Origin: Typhlomys cinereus
Taxonomy: Eukaryota > Chordata > Mammalia > Rodentia > Platacanthomyidae
NCBI GenBank assembly: GCA_023101885.1
Contig: JALPQD010000004.1
Location: 14,901,688-14,965,687 of the forward strand
Direction of reading: 5' to 3'
Length of the DNA stretch: 64,000 nt
Numbering within the stretch: position 1 is the stretch's first letter; every line of letters starts with the position of its first letter. Under the pieces are notes generated by a model that searched no databases, was not told the DNA's origin, and worked only from the letters and a program-made list of their open reading frames with translations. Of this stretch, positions 23,437-37,094 are shown piece by piece. The translations under genes and the position numbers were made by a program.

Positions 23437-24049
23437 AAGAAATAGAACATAGTTACCTCTGCCCATAATTCTACATATTACAAAAGGATTGAAGCAAATC
23501 TATATTCTCAACACCTACATCACCTCTTGCCTACCAACTATTGAAAGAGAAAAATACTAACTTTATAATACTGGCCTTAAAAAACTGAATGTTGCCAGTT
23601 CCATTTACTTGTTTATTAACTGAAACTAATTCTTGGAACTCAAGATAACTTCAAATCTAGCTTAAAACTTCAAGTCAGACAACTTGTGGCCTCTCATCCT
23701 GAAGTCTTAAAAAATTCATAAATTTTAATAATAAACACATTGTCTACATAATAAAATTATATAAAATATAAAATAAAAAATAAATAACAATAAATATATA
23801 TAAAATAAAAATAATAAATAAATATAAAATAAAAGATAAAAAACTGTGGACATGTTTTGCCTTGAATTCCAAAGTCACAATAAAAGGAGATATTCCAAAA
23901 TAATGAGAATTATGATATACTTTTATTAATACAGTTATATAAATTCAATAAAATACCCATGACTATTTTTGTGTCAATCTTAAAGAGTAGATAAAAACCG
24001 TCTTACTATCAGTTTCTGAAAGGCAACGAAGAGCAATGGCAAAAATCTG
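22831..24049. other. No gene seen; CA repeat and A-rich tract
   Basis: Holds a (CA)n run at about 23412-23436 and an A/T-only tract at about 23745-23845 made of 'aaataaa' words. No recognisable gene. Confidence 0.5.
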
Positions 24050-24190
24050 TATCATTTTCAGGGCCTTGGAGACCAATCTGACCATCTACTATCAGGAAGT
24101 ATCCCATGCTGGTTACTTCTAAAATTGTTCAACTGTCTCTGAATTTTAAATGGAGCAATCCTTGGCCTTCTTTCTCTGTGTGCTTATATT
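24050..24190. mobile_element. Possible old L1 3'UTR fragment
   Basis: The words 'ggccttggagacc…tctgaccatc…atcaggaagt' and the following bases resemble the old L1 3'UTR at 14640-14760 and the piece at 52050-52130. Boundaries and orientation are uncertain. Confidence 0.35.
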
Positions 24191-27077
24191 TTATAGTGAG
24201 TGAAAAGAAAAAAACAAAATACATTGATATTATCACATAATTAATTCCTGTGATAAATCAATAAGAAATCATATAAAATTATAAGATTTTATGTATAAAA
24301 TAATGTATAATAATTTTAAATCATAATAGAATTAATAAAATGGTGTTGAATTTTTAAAATCATATTCTTGAGGAAATATAAGACGTAAGTTTCTATCTTG
24401 GTATTCCATTATGTTACATAATCTCTTAATATTATGGCAGCAAATGAATGGCAACTTTGAATAATATTCAGAGTATAGCATCTTTTGACAGCTGCTTGCT
24501 GTGCATGACTTCAGCATGCTTCCTAAGACTTGGCAGTTTCCCACTGACTGCAAGTTCAAATTCATAAGAAGGCAGCAGTCCAGCTCTGTTTGTTTGCCTT
24601 TGGTTCAACAGTCTGTTCCTGTGGTGATTTCCACATGGCATACATGCAGGAAGGTCAAGTTCTCTTAGACAAGGGATTTGGAGTCTAAATTATGTATTAG
24701 GGAAGCCTAATTTTGGGTTCTCAGAGGACTACAGAGCATAATATTATTTGGAAGGTAGTGTATCCCAACATATTTAACACTTACTCTGGCCCAAGCAAAC
24801 AAACAAAACAGATACTAATTGGGATGGGAATAGAGACAAAGAGACTTGCCTAGAAGCATCAATGCTATGGGTATGCAATAAAATTGTGAGCATCAACTAG
24901 ATTGTATTCTTTCTAAACACTGTAGAATATGGAGCTATCTTAGACTATTAGTAATGAAGTGAATTATATTATAAGGAAATGAATAAATGATGGAAGCCTC
25001 GCTCATGGAACCTGACTATGTTTAGCACAGAGAATAGCAACAATGTGGGTGAGATGAGTGGAAACTCATCCACAGCATCTGTGCCATCTGACAGCCACTC
25101 AGGAGCTCTGGGTTGCCAGTCGTATTTGTAGTTTGCCAAGGAGCCAGATGCTCGCATGGCTTTCTATCATATAGTAATTGCTCTCCAAAGAGCAAAAACG
25201 TACAAACCCATGGATAATATTGCTTTCCTAGGTATTTTCAACATTTTTGTTCCCTTTTCTTCTGATGAACATGAACCTAAGTGCCAAATACACAATTATA
25301 TATAGTTAATAGTGGATGTTCTGATATGTGCTGTATGATTACATAAATAAGTTATAGAAATGATCATGGAGCACAGTATATTCTCTGTAACTTTTACAAA
25401 TCTAATGGTGACTATGAAAAAACTAAGTGTTTTCCTAGGGTAAAAATGAAAATATTCAGTGTTATCTTTCAGTGTTTTTTTTTTCTGAATGAACAAATCT
25501 TAACAGAGATGGTAAATAGATGTAGACTACTGTATTTGACAAAGTAAGGAGCATAACAAGTGTGTGTTGGAGAAGGATACCAAGGCAAGGTATAGGAAAC
25601 AAGCTATCTTCTATTGGGCTATATCTCCATTAAGTTGGAAAAAACAACATTAGGTTGGAAATTGGGGACTTGATTTTTCTGGAGAAAAGCATTTAAAATT
25701 TCTGTGGATGTGGAAGTGAGGAGTGAGGAGAAAGATGTGATGCAGGCTCTAATACATTGAGACTAATGCAATGTGGAAGAGGATTTTGCTTCCAGAATAG
25801 CAGACCAACTCCATTTCCTGAGGCAGTTCATACACTATATGGCTTTCTAAAATTATGACAGTGATTTTTTTGCTAACCCAAAACTCTTTCCTTCCTTTTT
25901 CTCATTTCCATCTCCCCATTTCTTCTTTTCCTCTTTCACAATACAGGTATGTACATATGTACACACACACACACACTCATACACAAATACCACTTCTCAA
26001 CTTCATCCTTCCTCATTCTTGGACTTGTATCAGTCCAATTTCAGACAAAAATTAGTGACAATATACTACAAGTTTCCTTTACCCATTTAAAAGTATAAGA
26101 CATTTACAAATTAAAATGATACTACCTTTCAACTGAATTATTTCTCAGTATCATCATCAAACTGAAATGCACATTCAAAATTCCTAAAAATGATTGAAGT
26201 ATTGAAATTAAAAATGCATAGAAGTATCTGAAAATTTACACTGTGGTGAGAGTTATAACTTTTAGGATCACAGAAGCATCCTTAGAGATTAACATAATGT
26301 GCAGTTTTAGCCAATATGTCAGATGTGTAGCCCAGTTAAATCACAGAGCTGTGAGCAGAGATTGCAGCAACATTTCAGAATGAGTGATCAGTGTACACGT
26401 CTTTCTTAATACTAAAACAGCCACCTCTGCTTTCTTCTTGCTAAGAATTTAATACTTGTACTTTGATACTTACATTGTTTTTCATTCAAATTAACTGAAT
26501 TTAAAGGAAAATGTGATTAACCTATGAGGAATTTGTAGTAAGAATGTATAAAATGCAATGTTTTAAGGGCATCTTAACAATATGAGAGATTTTCTTTCGT
26601 AGTTATGAACAACTCTGGCTTATTGAAAGTGTCCATATCTATTATATGTCATTTTTATTTTTTTACATAAAATTTTATTATATAAAATGAATATATAATT
26701 TGTAAGAATCTTGGTTTCAAATTCTGGCTGATGGAAGTTTCATTAAATATATTGAAGCCTCATTTTCTCAATCAGCAATGTATAGCAAATTATACTTATT
26801 TTAGATTGATCAATAGTTAAATTTGAAAGGACATCCTAAAATACTTAGGGAATAAGATACAGAATATATATTACTTATTCTTAAACAATACAGCCTCTGT
26901 TTAAGTATTTTCTTATTCTTTGTGTAAAATAGTATAGAAAAACCTTAATCCCATTCTGTGGTTATATGTATTTTACTTTCTTCAGATATAAAATATTGTA
27001 GTTTTCTCATTATTTTGTGTTTACATTGTATGTGAATGCATTTTAATGTCAGTGGTGCACATGTGTGGGTAAGTTGG
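24191..27077. other. No gene seen
   Basis: AT-rich unique-looking DNA. A short CA run lies at about 25961-25976. None of the small open frames resembles a known protein. Confidence 0.5.
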
Positions 27078-27526
27078 TGTCATAGTTAGACACAGGTGTC
27101 AACATGATGGTTGAGAGTTTGAGCTCTGGGAACATTTGTGGAGAATTAATGGTTAGGTTGGGCCCAGAGCAAACCTGAAGGAGATTGTCTAGCTGATGAG
27201 GTGGGTTGAGCTGATGGAGTGGGCCCAGCCCATGGTGGGTGGGATTAGGCCTTGGAATAAAAGATGGAGAGATGGTTGATGGAATTGGCATCCTTTTGTA
27301 CACTTACCAAGAAATGGTGGTCTGGCAAATAAGGATTGGCCCTCTCTCAGCCATTATGTGATGATGGTGTGGCCAGTTCCTTTGGCTCTGGTGTTGGCGC
27401 ATGCTCACCTGTCAAGCTGGACTGAGAACTGTAACCAGACAATCATAAAAGACAATAAATCCCTTGTTCTCTTAAGCGGTTTGATGGCTATTTATCAGCA
27501 ACCATGCAGGCAAACTGTAACAGTTA
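27078..27526 (+). mobile_element. URR1-like dispersed repeat, copy 4 (best preserved)
   Basis: About 450 bp running from 'gtcatagttagacacaggtg' to 'ccatgcaggcaaactgtaac'. It contains an AATAAA near its right end (27454-27459). It serves as the reference for the four other copies in the window. The right end (aactgtaac) and the left end (gtcatagtta) have only a weak inverted relation, so terminal repeats are not demonstrated. Confidence 0.7.
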
Positions 27527-27574
27527 GTTTACTGGATAGCACATATGTGTGCTTGTAGAGACCCAAGGTTGTAT

Positions 27575-27755
27575 TGAAAATCATAATGGGTTTCTTACCT
27601 CCTTATTGCTTTGCTGTAGGGTTTCCCAGACTGCTTTCCAGGGCCAGAACTTCAGGCTGCCTTCATATCTGCTGGGCATTTTTATGTACGAACCTGTGGT
27701 ACTGACTCAGGTCCTTTATTTCAGGACAAAGACTTTAATCCCTTTTTTTCTCTCC
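27575..27755 (-). mobile_element. Old B2-type SINE fragment, minus strand
   Basis: Aligns loosely with the minus-strand SINE at 12450-12739: 'cctccttattgc', 'cagactgctttccagggccagaa', 'ctgctgggca', 'tgactcaggtcctttatttcaggacaa', 'ctctccaat'. It is heavily diverged and has lost the CA run and tail. Confidence 0.55.
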
Positions 27756-28935
27756 AATACAGTTTTTGCAATTATTGAAAGTTTATAATGTTTTAATAAT
27801 ATAAATAAAATGACAAATAATAAAGGCATGATCATATATTTATCTCATCTAGGAGAAACTGCTGATCCTTCTTGAAAGTAGGTTTCACTTTTTTCTTCAT
27901 GTACCTACTTAACCAACTTACATTTCCCAAGTGATACCCTTTCCTCCTTACAAAATCTAATGCATTCTGTCAGTTTTCCTCTGCAAAGACACATCTGTGT
28001 CTCATTAACATTGTGCTTAGTCATCTTATTTGCATTGTTCAGCGTGAATATGAATGGATTATATACTCTAAGCAGAAGCTGCTGAAATACTGTACTGTTA
28101 TGTGTAAAACTGGACTTTTCTCAATTAACTTATAAAGCATTGTCTTTTGCAGTAATTACTCTTAGCCTTAGAATGAAAAAAAATGTGTAGTAGAAACTGT
28201 GCTATGCAGGCTTGAATTTTATCTGGTAGTATACACCCATTATCATGAAGTGAATTTGATCTAATAAGTTTCTTAACAATCTAAAAGTTTCTTAACAATA
28301 ATTTTAAGATAGGAAAGTTATCCCAACCAGGTGCAACCCAAATAGGTACATTCTTTGAGACATAGGACTTTATTTACTTTTATTATACACTGAGCTGGAA
28401 TCAGTCTCATTTCAAGTAAAAGTGAATGAGAGAGTCCAGAATTGTGACAAAAGTAACCAAAGGAAGCTTCTCTCCTTCAGTAGTATAGGGAGCCACAGAG
28501 CAGATACCTAGAATGTCAAGTGATCAACAAACGAATGGAAACTGTAGTCTTGAGCATCAACAGTCCTGAAATGTGCAAACCTGTGAAAAAATCTTGGATG
28601 TAGGTGATTTTGCTAATCTTTGACAAAAACTGGTCTAAATTTGATCTGGTTACTAAAAATATGTAAGCAAAGATACCAAGTGAGCCAGCTTGTTTTTTGA
28701 TGTACAGAACTAAGAGGTAACATAAAAAGTATATTTTTTCTTCACTAGTGGTACTTTTATTGGCAAATTATAGGAAATAATGTATAGAAATATCAATCTG
28801 ATCAAAATTACTAACAACGTGAATAGGAAAATAATTTTGTTGTCAACCATTGACACATAAGCTTCATTTATTAAAGACCATATTTGTGTACAATATATTC
28901 ATACATAAACACACATATAAACAGGATGATACTTA
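27756..28935. other. No gene seen
   Basis: AT-rich DNA without a recognisable feature. Confidence 0.5.
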
Positions 28936-29333
28936 TCATAGTTAGATACAGATATCAACTATCATTGAGTATTCAAGCCCTGGGTACATTTTTAGAAAAT
29001 TAGAAGTTGAGTTAAGCCCAAAGTGAAGCTGCAGAAGATTGCCAAGATGATGGGGCAGACCTTGGATAGGTGAATACAATGCAGAGAGTTGGCTAAGGAA
29101 GTTGGCATTCTTCTATATACTTTGTCCAACATGGTGGTCTGGCAAGTAAAGATTGACCCTCTCTCAGCTGTTATGTTGAAATGGTATGGTTAGTTCCCTC
29201 AGCTCTGGTGTTAGAATAGTCTCTCTTGCTAAGCTAGACAAAAATCTTTGACCAGGAAAGATAAGAGAAGCTTGTTCCCTGAAGCTATTTGATGTTGATT
29301 TAATCAGCAAACATGTAGATGAACTACTATCAT
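28936..29333 (+). mobile_element. URR1-like dispersed repeat, copy 5
   Basis: Matches copy 4 along its length: 'catagttagatacagatatcaac', 'gttaagcccaaag', 'agattgcc', 'ttggcattcttctatatac', 'tggtggtctggcaa', 'gaccctctctcagctgttatgt' and 'aatcagcaaacatg'. It lies only 1.4 kb from copy 4 in the same orientation, so a local duplication is possible, though divergence is high. Confidence 0.65.
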
Positions 29334-29399
29334 ACTTATTATACTGTATTATATCTATCATAGAAATGTCATCATGTTACCATTGTTTATTGTTCCTGT

Positions 29400-29800
29400 T
29401 TAAATATTTTATTTACTTATTTACTTTAGAGAGAAAGGGAGAAGAGGGAGAGGAAATTGATGGAAGTGAAAAGGAGGTACAGGTGAGAGAACAAATTTCT
29501 GACATCAATTATTTGCTTTCACACCTTCTTTCACTGTGTAGGCTTCTGCAGATTGAACTCAGGTCTCAATGTTTGTCAGGAAATATAAAGTAATAAAATA
29601 AAAATAAAGTGTTGAAACATTACGTATTTTTATCTATTTTAGTGACAGAGATTAAAAAAGAGAGAGAATTGTATATTCTGTATCATAGATGTGGAAGATA
29701 TAGGACAAGTTTTGGAAGTTGGTTCTTTCCTTCAAATATGTGGGCTTCAGGAAGATTAAACTCAGGTTTTTATAGGCTGTGCTATCTCTCTGGCATACTT
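29400..29800 (-). mobile_element. Two decayed SINE-like segments
   Basis: Both 29405-29590 and 29625-29800 carry a 'ggcttctgcagattgaactcaggt' / 'gggcttcaggaagattaaactcaggt' motif downstream of a purine-rich part. This resembles the B-box side of rodent B4-type SINEs in reverse. The second also has the 'ctatctctctggca' end that corresponds to a SINE head complement. Family assignment is weak. Confidence 0.4.
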
Positions 29801-31514
29801 AGTATATTTGCATTTACTTATTTAAATTTCAAATATCTTATTTAAAAAAGCTGTCTTGATATTAGTTTGCACAATACCAATGATTCAAAAATTAATTAAC
29901 AATATCTTTTGTAAAGATTATGTGCACTAACTCCTGCCCTTCTAAAGGTTCTCATTAATTTGGAGTTGTTCTGATAGTATACGTAATTGTAATAATTATG
30001 ATTGAATTTCTTATAATTCTTTCTTTATATTTTCTCATTTTCAAAAACTCTTAAACATTACAATAAAAAATATCACTGGTGTTTTCCATTTTGTTTCTGT
30101 GTTTTATGTCTACTACGTCAATGTAAAATGAAAAGAAAAACAAGTTGGATGTAATAATCTTTAAGTAACTTCTCTGTCACCTACCTTCCACATTTTTGGT
30201 TGGGATTTTGACTAGCACTCAGAAGTCCAAATTTTAAAGTCAGAGCAGCTGTTCAGCAAATGTTCCTGAAAGCCAACAACAGGCTAGCATGCTCTCAATA
30301 GGTTTGTGTAACAAATAACTGCATAGTCGTTTCTGCATAAATGAGAAGTTCCTGGCCAACTACAAAGTACACACATGTAATTTACAATTAACAGGGGCCA
30401 AGATAGCTCAAAGTGTATGTATCTCCTATACATAGTGAGGGAAACTCAAGATTCCAATGTAAATATTGGAAAGTTCATCTGGATAGCTGAAGGATTTTGC
30501 TTGATTTCACTATCATTAATTACCATTTTACTTAGTAAATTCTTATTATGCCTTTTGAGGCAATTATAATTCTTATAACTCAAATTTCACTAGCCTGATT
30601 AGATTGAAGCAAACTATTAGTGTTCTTGTATACTAGATGTGTGTATTTTGATGAATTTAAAATACTTATACATATCCCATTATTTATTTCAGATTTTAAT
30701 GAATATTTAAAAAGTATGAAAAACAGCTTTTTCTAAAGATAAGAATGCTGAAGTGGCAATATCCAAATTGTTTCTTTTCTCTTTAATTGAAAGATTTTAT
30801 TTTAGTCAATAAGTTAATAACTATATTTTAGGTGATTTTATATAAACAAATAAATTGCTTTAAACAAAATTGATTGTGAGACAATTTGAATTGCATGCAA
30901 ACTTGTCCCCTTAGCACAACTAGGTAGCTCTAGTTCTGTTACATTTTATTCAATGTGAAACATCTTTGCCAAGAAAAGGCTATTAATGTATGCAATACAT
31001 TTGCTTGGCTTTGTTTACTTGATTGCTTTGTATCAGTAGGGGTTGAATCTGAAAGGCAATAAATGGAATTGTGAATGTTGTACCTCATTGAATGAAAAGA
31101 CATAATGATTTATTCAGATTTAAATTTCAAAGGCATATTTTATTTTTATTATTTAGTCTCTGAAAAATACTTTACAACTCTAAAATTTAGGTACCTGTGT
31201 AGAAAATATGTTAATGCTCAAGTCTCTGAATATTAAGTTTGGAAAACCAAATACACTACAACCTCAACTATCTTGATTTGCTCTTTCAGAACTTTAGCTT
31301 CCTCATTCATGATGTTTCTTCTGATACAGACATATAGAAAACAAACTCCTAGGAAATCCTGATAAAATAGTGATGGGGAAATCATATATAAGAGACTAGG
31401 CATTTCTTTTTAATCACATGAACATACAACTCTACAAAACTCTACACACAATTACTTGTTTAAACCTGCGAAAAATGACCCTTAGCTTTCAATAATTTTG
31501 ATGATAAATAACAT
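29801..31514. other. No gene seen
   Basis: AT-rich, unique-looking DNA. Confidence 0.5.
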
Positions 31515-31526
31515 AGTACATTTGTA

Positions 31527-31530
<4 letters not shown>

Positions 31531-31557
<27 letters not shown>

Positions 31558-31830
31558 ATTCAATTGTGCGTGTGTACGTATGTATGTGCGCGTGCGTGTG
31601 TGTGTGTGTGTGTGTGTTTGTGTATGTGTAGAACCACGGACGAATTCAGGAACCACCATGGACGCCTCCACCTCCTTCTGCTCCAGGATTCACAGGCTCC
31701 GCCCTACCAGGACCAGAAGCGCAGATCGCCTCTGCTTCCGTCTGGCGTCTATACGTGGGATCTGGGATCCGAACTCAGGACCTTCCGCCTGCAAGGCAGA
31801 GGCTTAACCCCTGAGCCACCTCTCCAGTTC
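31531..31830 (-). mobile_element. B2-type tRNA-derived SINE, young copy, minus strand, with TSD
   Basis: Very close to the 3.5-kb and 12.5-kb copies, with the CpG-rich body and a TG-rich run at about 31567-31628. The tail complement (…ttattattatttattcaa) is at the left. A 16-bp TSD (agtac-a/t-tttgtatttt) with one mismatch lies at 31515-31530 and 31831-31846. The last head bases read 'ctctccagttca', slightly altered from the family. Confidence 0.92.
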
Positions 31831-31846
31831 AGTACTTTTGTATTTT

Positions 31847-34075
31847 AAAAGGATATTTGCATACAATGTTTCATAATGTATAATATCCAGTTATGTGAAA
31901 GATGTTTTTTCCTTTTTCTTATTAGAGGGATTTAACTGTAAAACACACCAGTGCAGAAACACAGTTATCAATATTGTAATTTTTTGTTTTGTTTTGATTT
32001 TATCTTCCCTTGACCTAGTTTCCTTAAAAATCTCTTCAATGAAAACTTCCTCAAATAAATATCTTCCCTTTTCTTTTCAAAATTAGATAGTTTTTTATTG
32101 TCACTTTATAACTATGTGCACACTAGTAATATAAATAACACCTGATTTAACTTTTATAAAAGGCTGAGATTAATGTGCTTTTAACTGAACTTATATCTTA
32201 AGCTATTTTGATTTTGAGTCTCTTTTCTGTATCTTATGTAAGTACAGAGTTTCTCATCCCATTTCAATGTACTGAAAGATTAAATTTTCACAAAACTGAA
32301 CCAAAGAAAGCATATTGTATAATTAGGAAGTATTTGTAGCTATTGAATGATTTGAAAAATGTATGCAATCAGTATATAAGAAGCTATACTTTCAGAACAC
32401 TTAGTTCTTTATTTGCAAATATATATGTTATAGTCATTTCAGACAGCAGTGTTTAGTGTAGGCAGTGGTAAACACAGACTGATGTGAAAAATCAAGATGT
32501 GGAATATTAAACCCATTAGAAATTGATCCGTTTAGTTTAATAAAGATTATTCAGGAAGTTATATATATCCAGATTAATAACAATGGTGTTAGGTGAAAGG
32601 GAGTAAAATATGGGAATTCACAAGAAGACAGGGTTTATGGGAGAAAGATCAATACAAAGATCAGATTCCTAAATGCCAGAGAGCTCAGGAGCATCTTATT
32701 TTAAAGCAACTTTTCTTGTTTAAATATTCCAACCTAATAATATACTAACCATGTATTATTAATAAACATATACAACAAATTTCAAATGATTGATTGTTTT
32801 TAAATAAGAATAATTTAATGTGCTTTGGTTTCTTTGAGATTATTTTTACTGAGTTCCTTTGAAGAGAATACTGATAAACTAGAATATATCTTCCCATACA
32901 TTACCAATAAAGATTATGTTAAAAAACCGACATGATTTAAGTATCTCTTAACATTCACAGTAAATTGTCCTTAAATCTCCACTTTAGAAAAGCAAAACAA
33001 GCAACTTCAGACAAAATTATTTGTTTCTTTCATATGACTAAGATAACTGCTTAGAGCCAGAATAGTTATTTTTTACATTGATAGCATTCAGAACATTGAC
33101 TATCACACAAAAAAAGAAATGCTTAATTCATGGTGATTTCCCGATCAAGTGTGGATTATTAATATAGTGTTAAAATTACTTCAAAGTTACCCTTTTAAAC
33201 AACAATGTTTTAAGATATAAAATTTTAATAACGCTGTTTCTGGTAATAGACATGACTAATTTTCACTTAAAAATAAATAATTTAATATCTCATACTTTGT
33301 CATGTTTTTAAAATTTTTTTGTTTTGATTCATTTCATGTGCTTAAGGAGCTATTTGTGGTATTTTAAAAACACTATTACTAAGAGCCCAAGAGTTTTATT
33401 TAATACAGGTGAAGTAATAATTAGAGTCAATGTAAGTTTCCTACCACAAACCGCACAAACTACTGGTGCTGACTGTGTGTTTTTTGTGTACAAATGCTTT
33501 TTCATGCATGTATATTCATTTGCCCTGAGAAGGTAGAAGAATTGGCCATTGCTTGAGCAAGGTACAATGAAAAATCATCAGAAGCTCAACATTTAAATCA
33601 AGGTGTAAAATAATTACATAAAGTTATGTGGATGAGCAATTTTTTAAACAAAAATTAAATCTATATTCAATTATTATAAAGTTCCCTTCCTTTTATGAGC
33701 TTGATTTGTGTAAGGTCTATAACATATTGGATAATGACCAAATATTAGAAAAATATAAAAAGTTTATGGTATAACTAAGATAATTATTATAAAATGCTTA
33801 TAACATAGAAATAAGAAATAAGTATGAAGTGAAAAGAAACACAAATAAGCTCTTAACAGTTGTGAAAACATGAAACTACTTGCCTCTGTGGCAATAGATA
33901 ATACAATTACTACCAAAGTTATCACTATGTAAAGATGCCAGAATTAAGTATGTATTCTGGGAAGAAAGCACTTGCTTTGAGTAACTTTCCTAATCTCAAT
34001 TTTATATTGGTTTAGGTTACAGATGAACATGAATCTTCTTTATTTTCTCTTTGTAGTTTCATATACAAATATAAT
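31847..34075. other. No gene seen
   Basis: AT-rich, unique-looking DNA. No open frame with recognisable similarity. Confidence 0.5.
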
Positions 34076-34690
34076 GGATTTTTATTTTATCCCCCACTGT
34101 CTTCACCCCATCCCACACCACTTTCTCTCCTTTCCACCAAGTCTTACTCTCGCTCCTCTTTCCTCCTGCTTGTGAGATTCACGTGGCCTGATCTAGGATT
34201 CACTGGGCCTGATGTCATCTGAGGCTTGAAGTTAATAACCCACCACCACCCTCATGATATGTATCAATCCAACACTATCACACTGGATTACATAATATCA
34301 CTCAGGAACCTTGCTTTTCAATGTTAAGATTTTCAACATAGTTGAACTGTTCAACTGTTGCGGAGGCAATATTGCTATATTGATTTGTAGTGTGTGGCAA
34401 CCCTGATGTGGCAGGAAGCTTCTGTTTGGGGACACTTCTATGCATCCTTAGGCTCTCACATTCTTATCACAACCTCTACTACAAGGTTCCTTGAACCATA
34501 TTATGGGGAATGTTTTAAATGTCCTGTTTCAGACTGTGCTTTTTGCAATTGCTTTTGTACATTTGCCTGTTGTGGTTCTTTGCATTGCATCTCCTCCATT
34601 GTGGAAGGATATTTCTTGATTGAGTGCTGAGTGTTTCTTTGATTTAAGACTTACATATTAAAAGGACTTACATATTAACTTACAATGAAG
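34076..34690 (-). mobile_element. Possible old L1 3'UTR fragment
   Basis: A pyrimidine-rich left part (34091-34170) followed by blocks such as 'ttgtggaaggatatttcttgattgag' recalls old rodent L1 3'UTRs. There is no ORF2 sequence attached, so the call is tentative. Confidence 0.35.
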
Positions 34691-34963
34691 CAGTTGCAGT
34701 CACTAAGAAGTTTGCTAATGAACATGAATCTCATATTTAGTTAACAATGTTTATTTCAAGTTCCTATCTATTGTCCATTTAATAACTAGTTGCTTAATGA
34801 AATATGTTTTACAGTACATGTAAATATATATTTGTGTATGTTTATATTGAAAATGCATCGAAATACAATTACTTTTTGTTGATGAGTGATATACCTGTTA
34901 CATTCAATATGTATAATTTTAACAATATTATTTTTAATCTTATAAAAGGTTCTACTTAGCAAT

Positions 34964-34996
<33 letters not shown>

Positions 34997-35870
34997 GCTC
35001 TAAGGGACATAATTTTTACTCTTTGACACGTTCACATATAAATACAATGAATTTATGTGTTCCTACCTCCTAATATGTATACCCAATGCTACTTCTGTCC
35101 TACTTCATACTCTCTCCTTTCTAGCTAGTCCCTCTCCTGATTTCATCTTTTGACCTACTGGATTTCATCTGGGATGTCTGTGTTGGTAAATTTCTGAGGA
35201 CTTTGCAGGGAATGGATGATTTATCAATTGTTAACTTGTTGAATAAAGAAGTTGCTATCATTAATCTTCAGTGTTTTTTCAAAGTGGTACAGTATTTCTT
35301 GGTTTCTTCCCCTATCCACAATGAAATATTGTTAGGCCTATAGTGTGAATATGCAGATAACTTCCTCTGAAAATATATTGACACAGTAACTCACATTTTG
35401 GTCACTAAAAGCATACATTTTGAGTTATTTGTCTCTTCATTTATTCAGATCCTTTTTATGTACTAGAATTTTGTATTTTACCTTTTAGTATACCTTTCAT
35501 ATAATATGTATCAGAACTAATTTTTATTTTTAATTTCATTAACAATGATAATATTTAGCAATTATTGATGTTTATGAGTAGAAATGAAGTATATTGTTAA
35601 TGCTAATTTTGATACATATTAAATAAGTAATAATTAAAGCTTCTCTATATATATTGCAGGAGATTATGTACATAAGTCATTACTAATAGTAGATATCAAT
35701 TTGAGCTGCTTGTTTTCCTCTTGTATGTAAATATTAGATATTTAGATAATTAACAAGCAATACAATAAAGCCAGCACATATATACTTAATTAATTTATGT
35801 GCTTTACCACTGTAAATTACATTTACTGAGTCTTTTTGACATACACATATGAAAAGATAAAGAAATTTTT
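34691..35870. other. No gene seen; (TA)n repeat at about 34973-34994
   Basis: AT-rich. Bases 35040-35240 have a pyrimidine-rich part that could be another decayed L1 3'UTR. Nothing else is recognisable. Confidence 0.45.
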
Positions 35871-35895
35871 CCTTATCTCTAATTTTCTTTTTTTT

Positions 35896-36062
35896 CACTT
35901 TTGAATATGTTTATACATTTGTTTGAAGCTTCCAATAAATTTTATTACACATGAACTCATTTCCATGCTATCAGAGCAGACATTTCTTAATTAATAAAGC
36001 TTAAGAAATAAAGGATCATAAGTGTAAATGATTTGTTTAATGATTCCTTTTTTATATACATT
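35896..36062 (-). other. Probable 3' transduced sequence attached to the L1
   Basis: Lies between the normal L1 3' terminus (complement of gagcagaaacaataataaaaaa, near 36050-36080) and the terminal A run next to the TSD. It does not match the 3'UTR of any other L1 here. On the minus strand it has an AATAAA (complement near 35943) and a TATAAA about 20 bases before the final A run. That fits read-through past the L1's own weak signal and polyadenylation downstream. Confidence 0.75.
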
Positions 36063-37094
36063 TTTTATTATTGTTTCTGCTCATACAAACTTAATAGGTG
36101 CACCAGTTCCCTCCCTCCCTCCTCTTCCACCCGAACCCCCTGCTCCCCCTCCTCTCACCCCTCCCTTCCCATCCCCCAGTGCCTCCCGCCCCAATTCCCA
36201 GAGAGTCCATTATTGTGCATGCCTGACTCTCCTCTGGGCCCTCCTCTCCGATGACGTACAAGGAACCAGTGGCCTTTCCCTGAACCTTTTCCCGTGTTCC
36301 CCTTAAGCATAGGAACACTACTGTGGCTGTCAATCCCTTGCCTCCAAGGATCTTGGTGCCTTTAGCTGATGCTAGACTTTGTGAGGTCAATAGTGTGTTA
36401 GACATTGTGCAGGGCATGCAAAGTCCCATTATGATTGCTTCAGCCCTAACTTGTGTGGAGTATCTTGCAAATCATTGCTCCTCCTACCTTTTGCTCTTAC
36501 AATATTACCGCTCTCTCTTCTGCAAATGTCCCTGAGCTTAAGGATGGGGGGAGATTAGTCTGGTCTAGTTCTAGGTGGTTGAAATAGAGTCTGTGAAGTT
36601 CTGAATTGTGGTTTGTTGATTTTCTTTTGCAGTTTTGTTGCTCCTGCAATGCCCTTCACTCCATCCTGATGGGCACTGTATGTCATCCCCTGGCCAGAGA
36701 CAAAAAGCTGTTAAACTGGAGTCTTGTTATAAGAGCACATTCAAGGGTAGATGTAATAAAAGTAGGAAACCTCAGTGAGGGAGGGGTTAATCACCCATTT
36801 GCAAAATGATCACCTTTCATCTGCCAGACTATATGCCCTCCCCTTCTGGTGAGATCATACCCACTCAGTTGCAAATGATCAGGAAGGAATGTCTGTGAAC
36901 TTAACCAGGTGTCACATTACTTACTTGCAGTCCTTGATGGAGGCCTATTTTCTCTGCTGTAACATGGTCCCCTCTCTCCTTGTTTCTGGTGTGGCCCTCC
37001 TGCCCCATCCCTCCTGTTCATAATCCTTGCAATTACTGTAGGTATTACAGAGATTTCTTTTGAATGTCTCTAGGTGGGCTGGGTGGGTTTGGTA

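Noticed and set aside
36091..36429. Proline-rich or glycine-rich open frames in L1 3'UTRs (also 43143-43478, 51452-51697, 56110-56343, 13149-13532)
   Set aside because: They are chance frames across the polypurine tract; frames differ between copies and lie outside ORF1 and ORF2.
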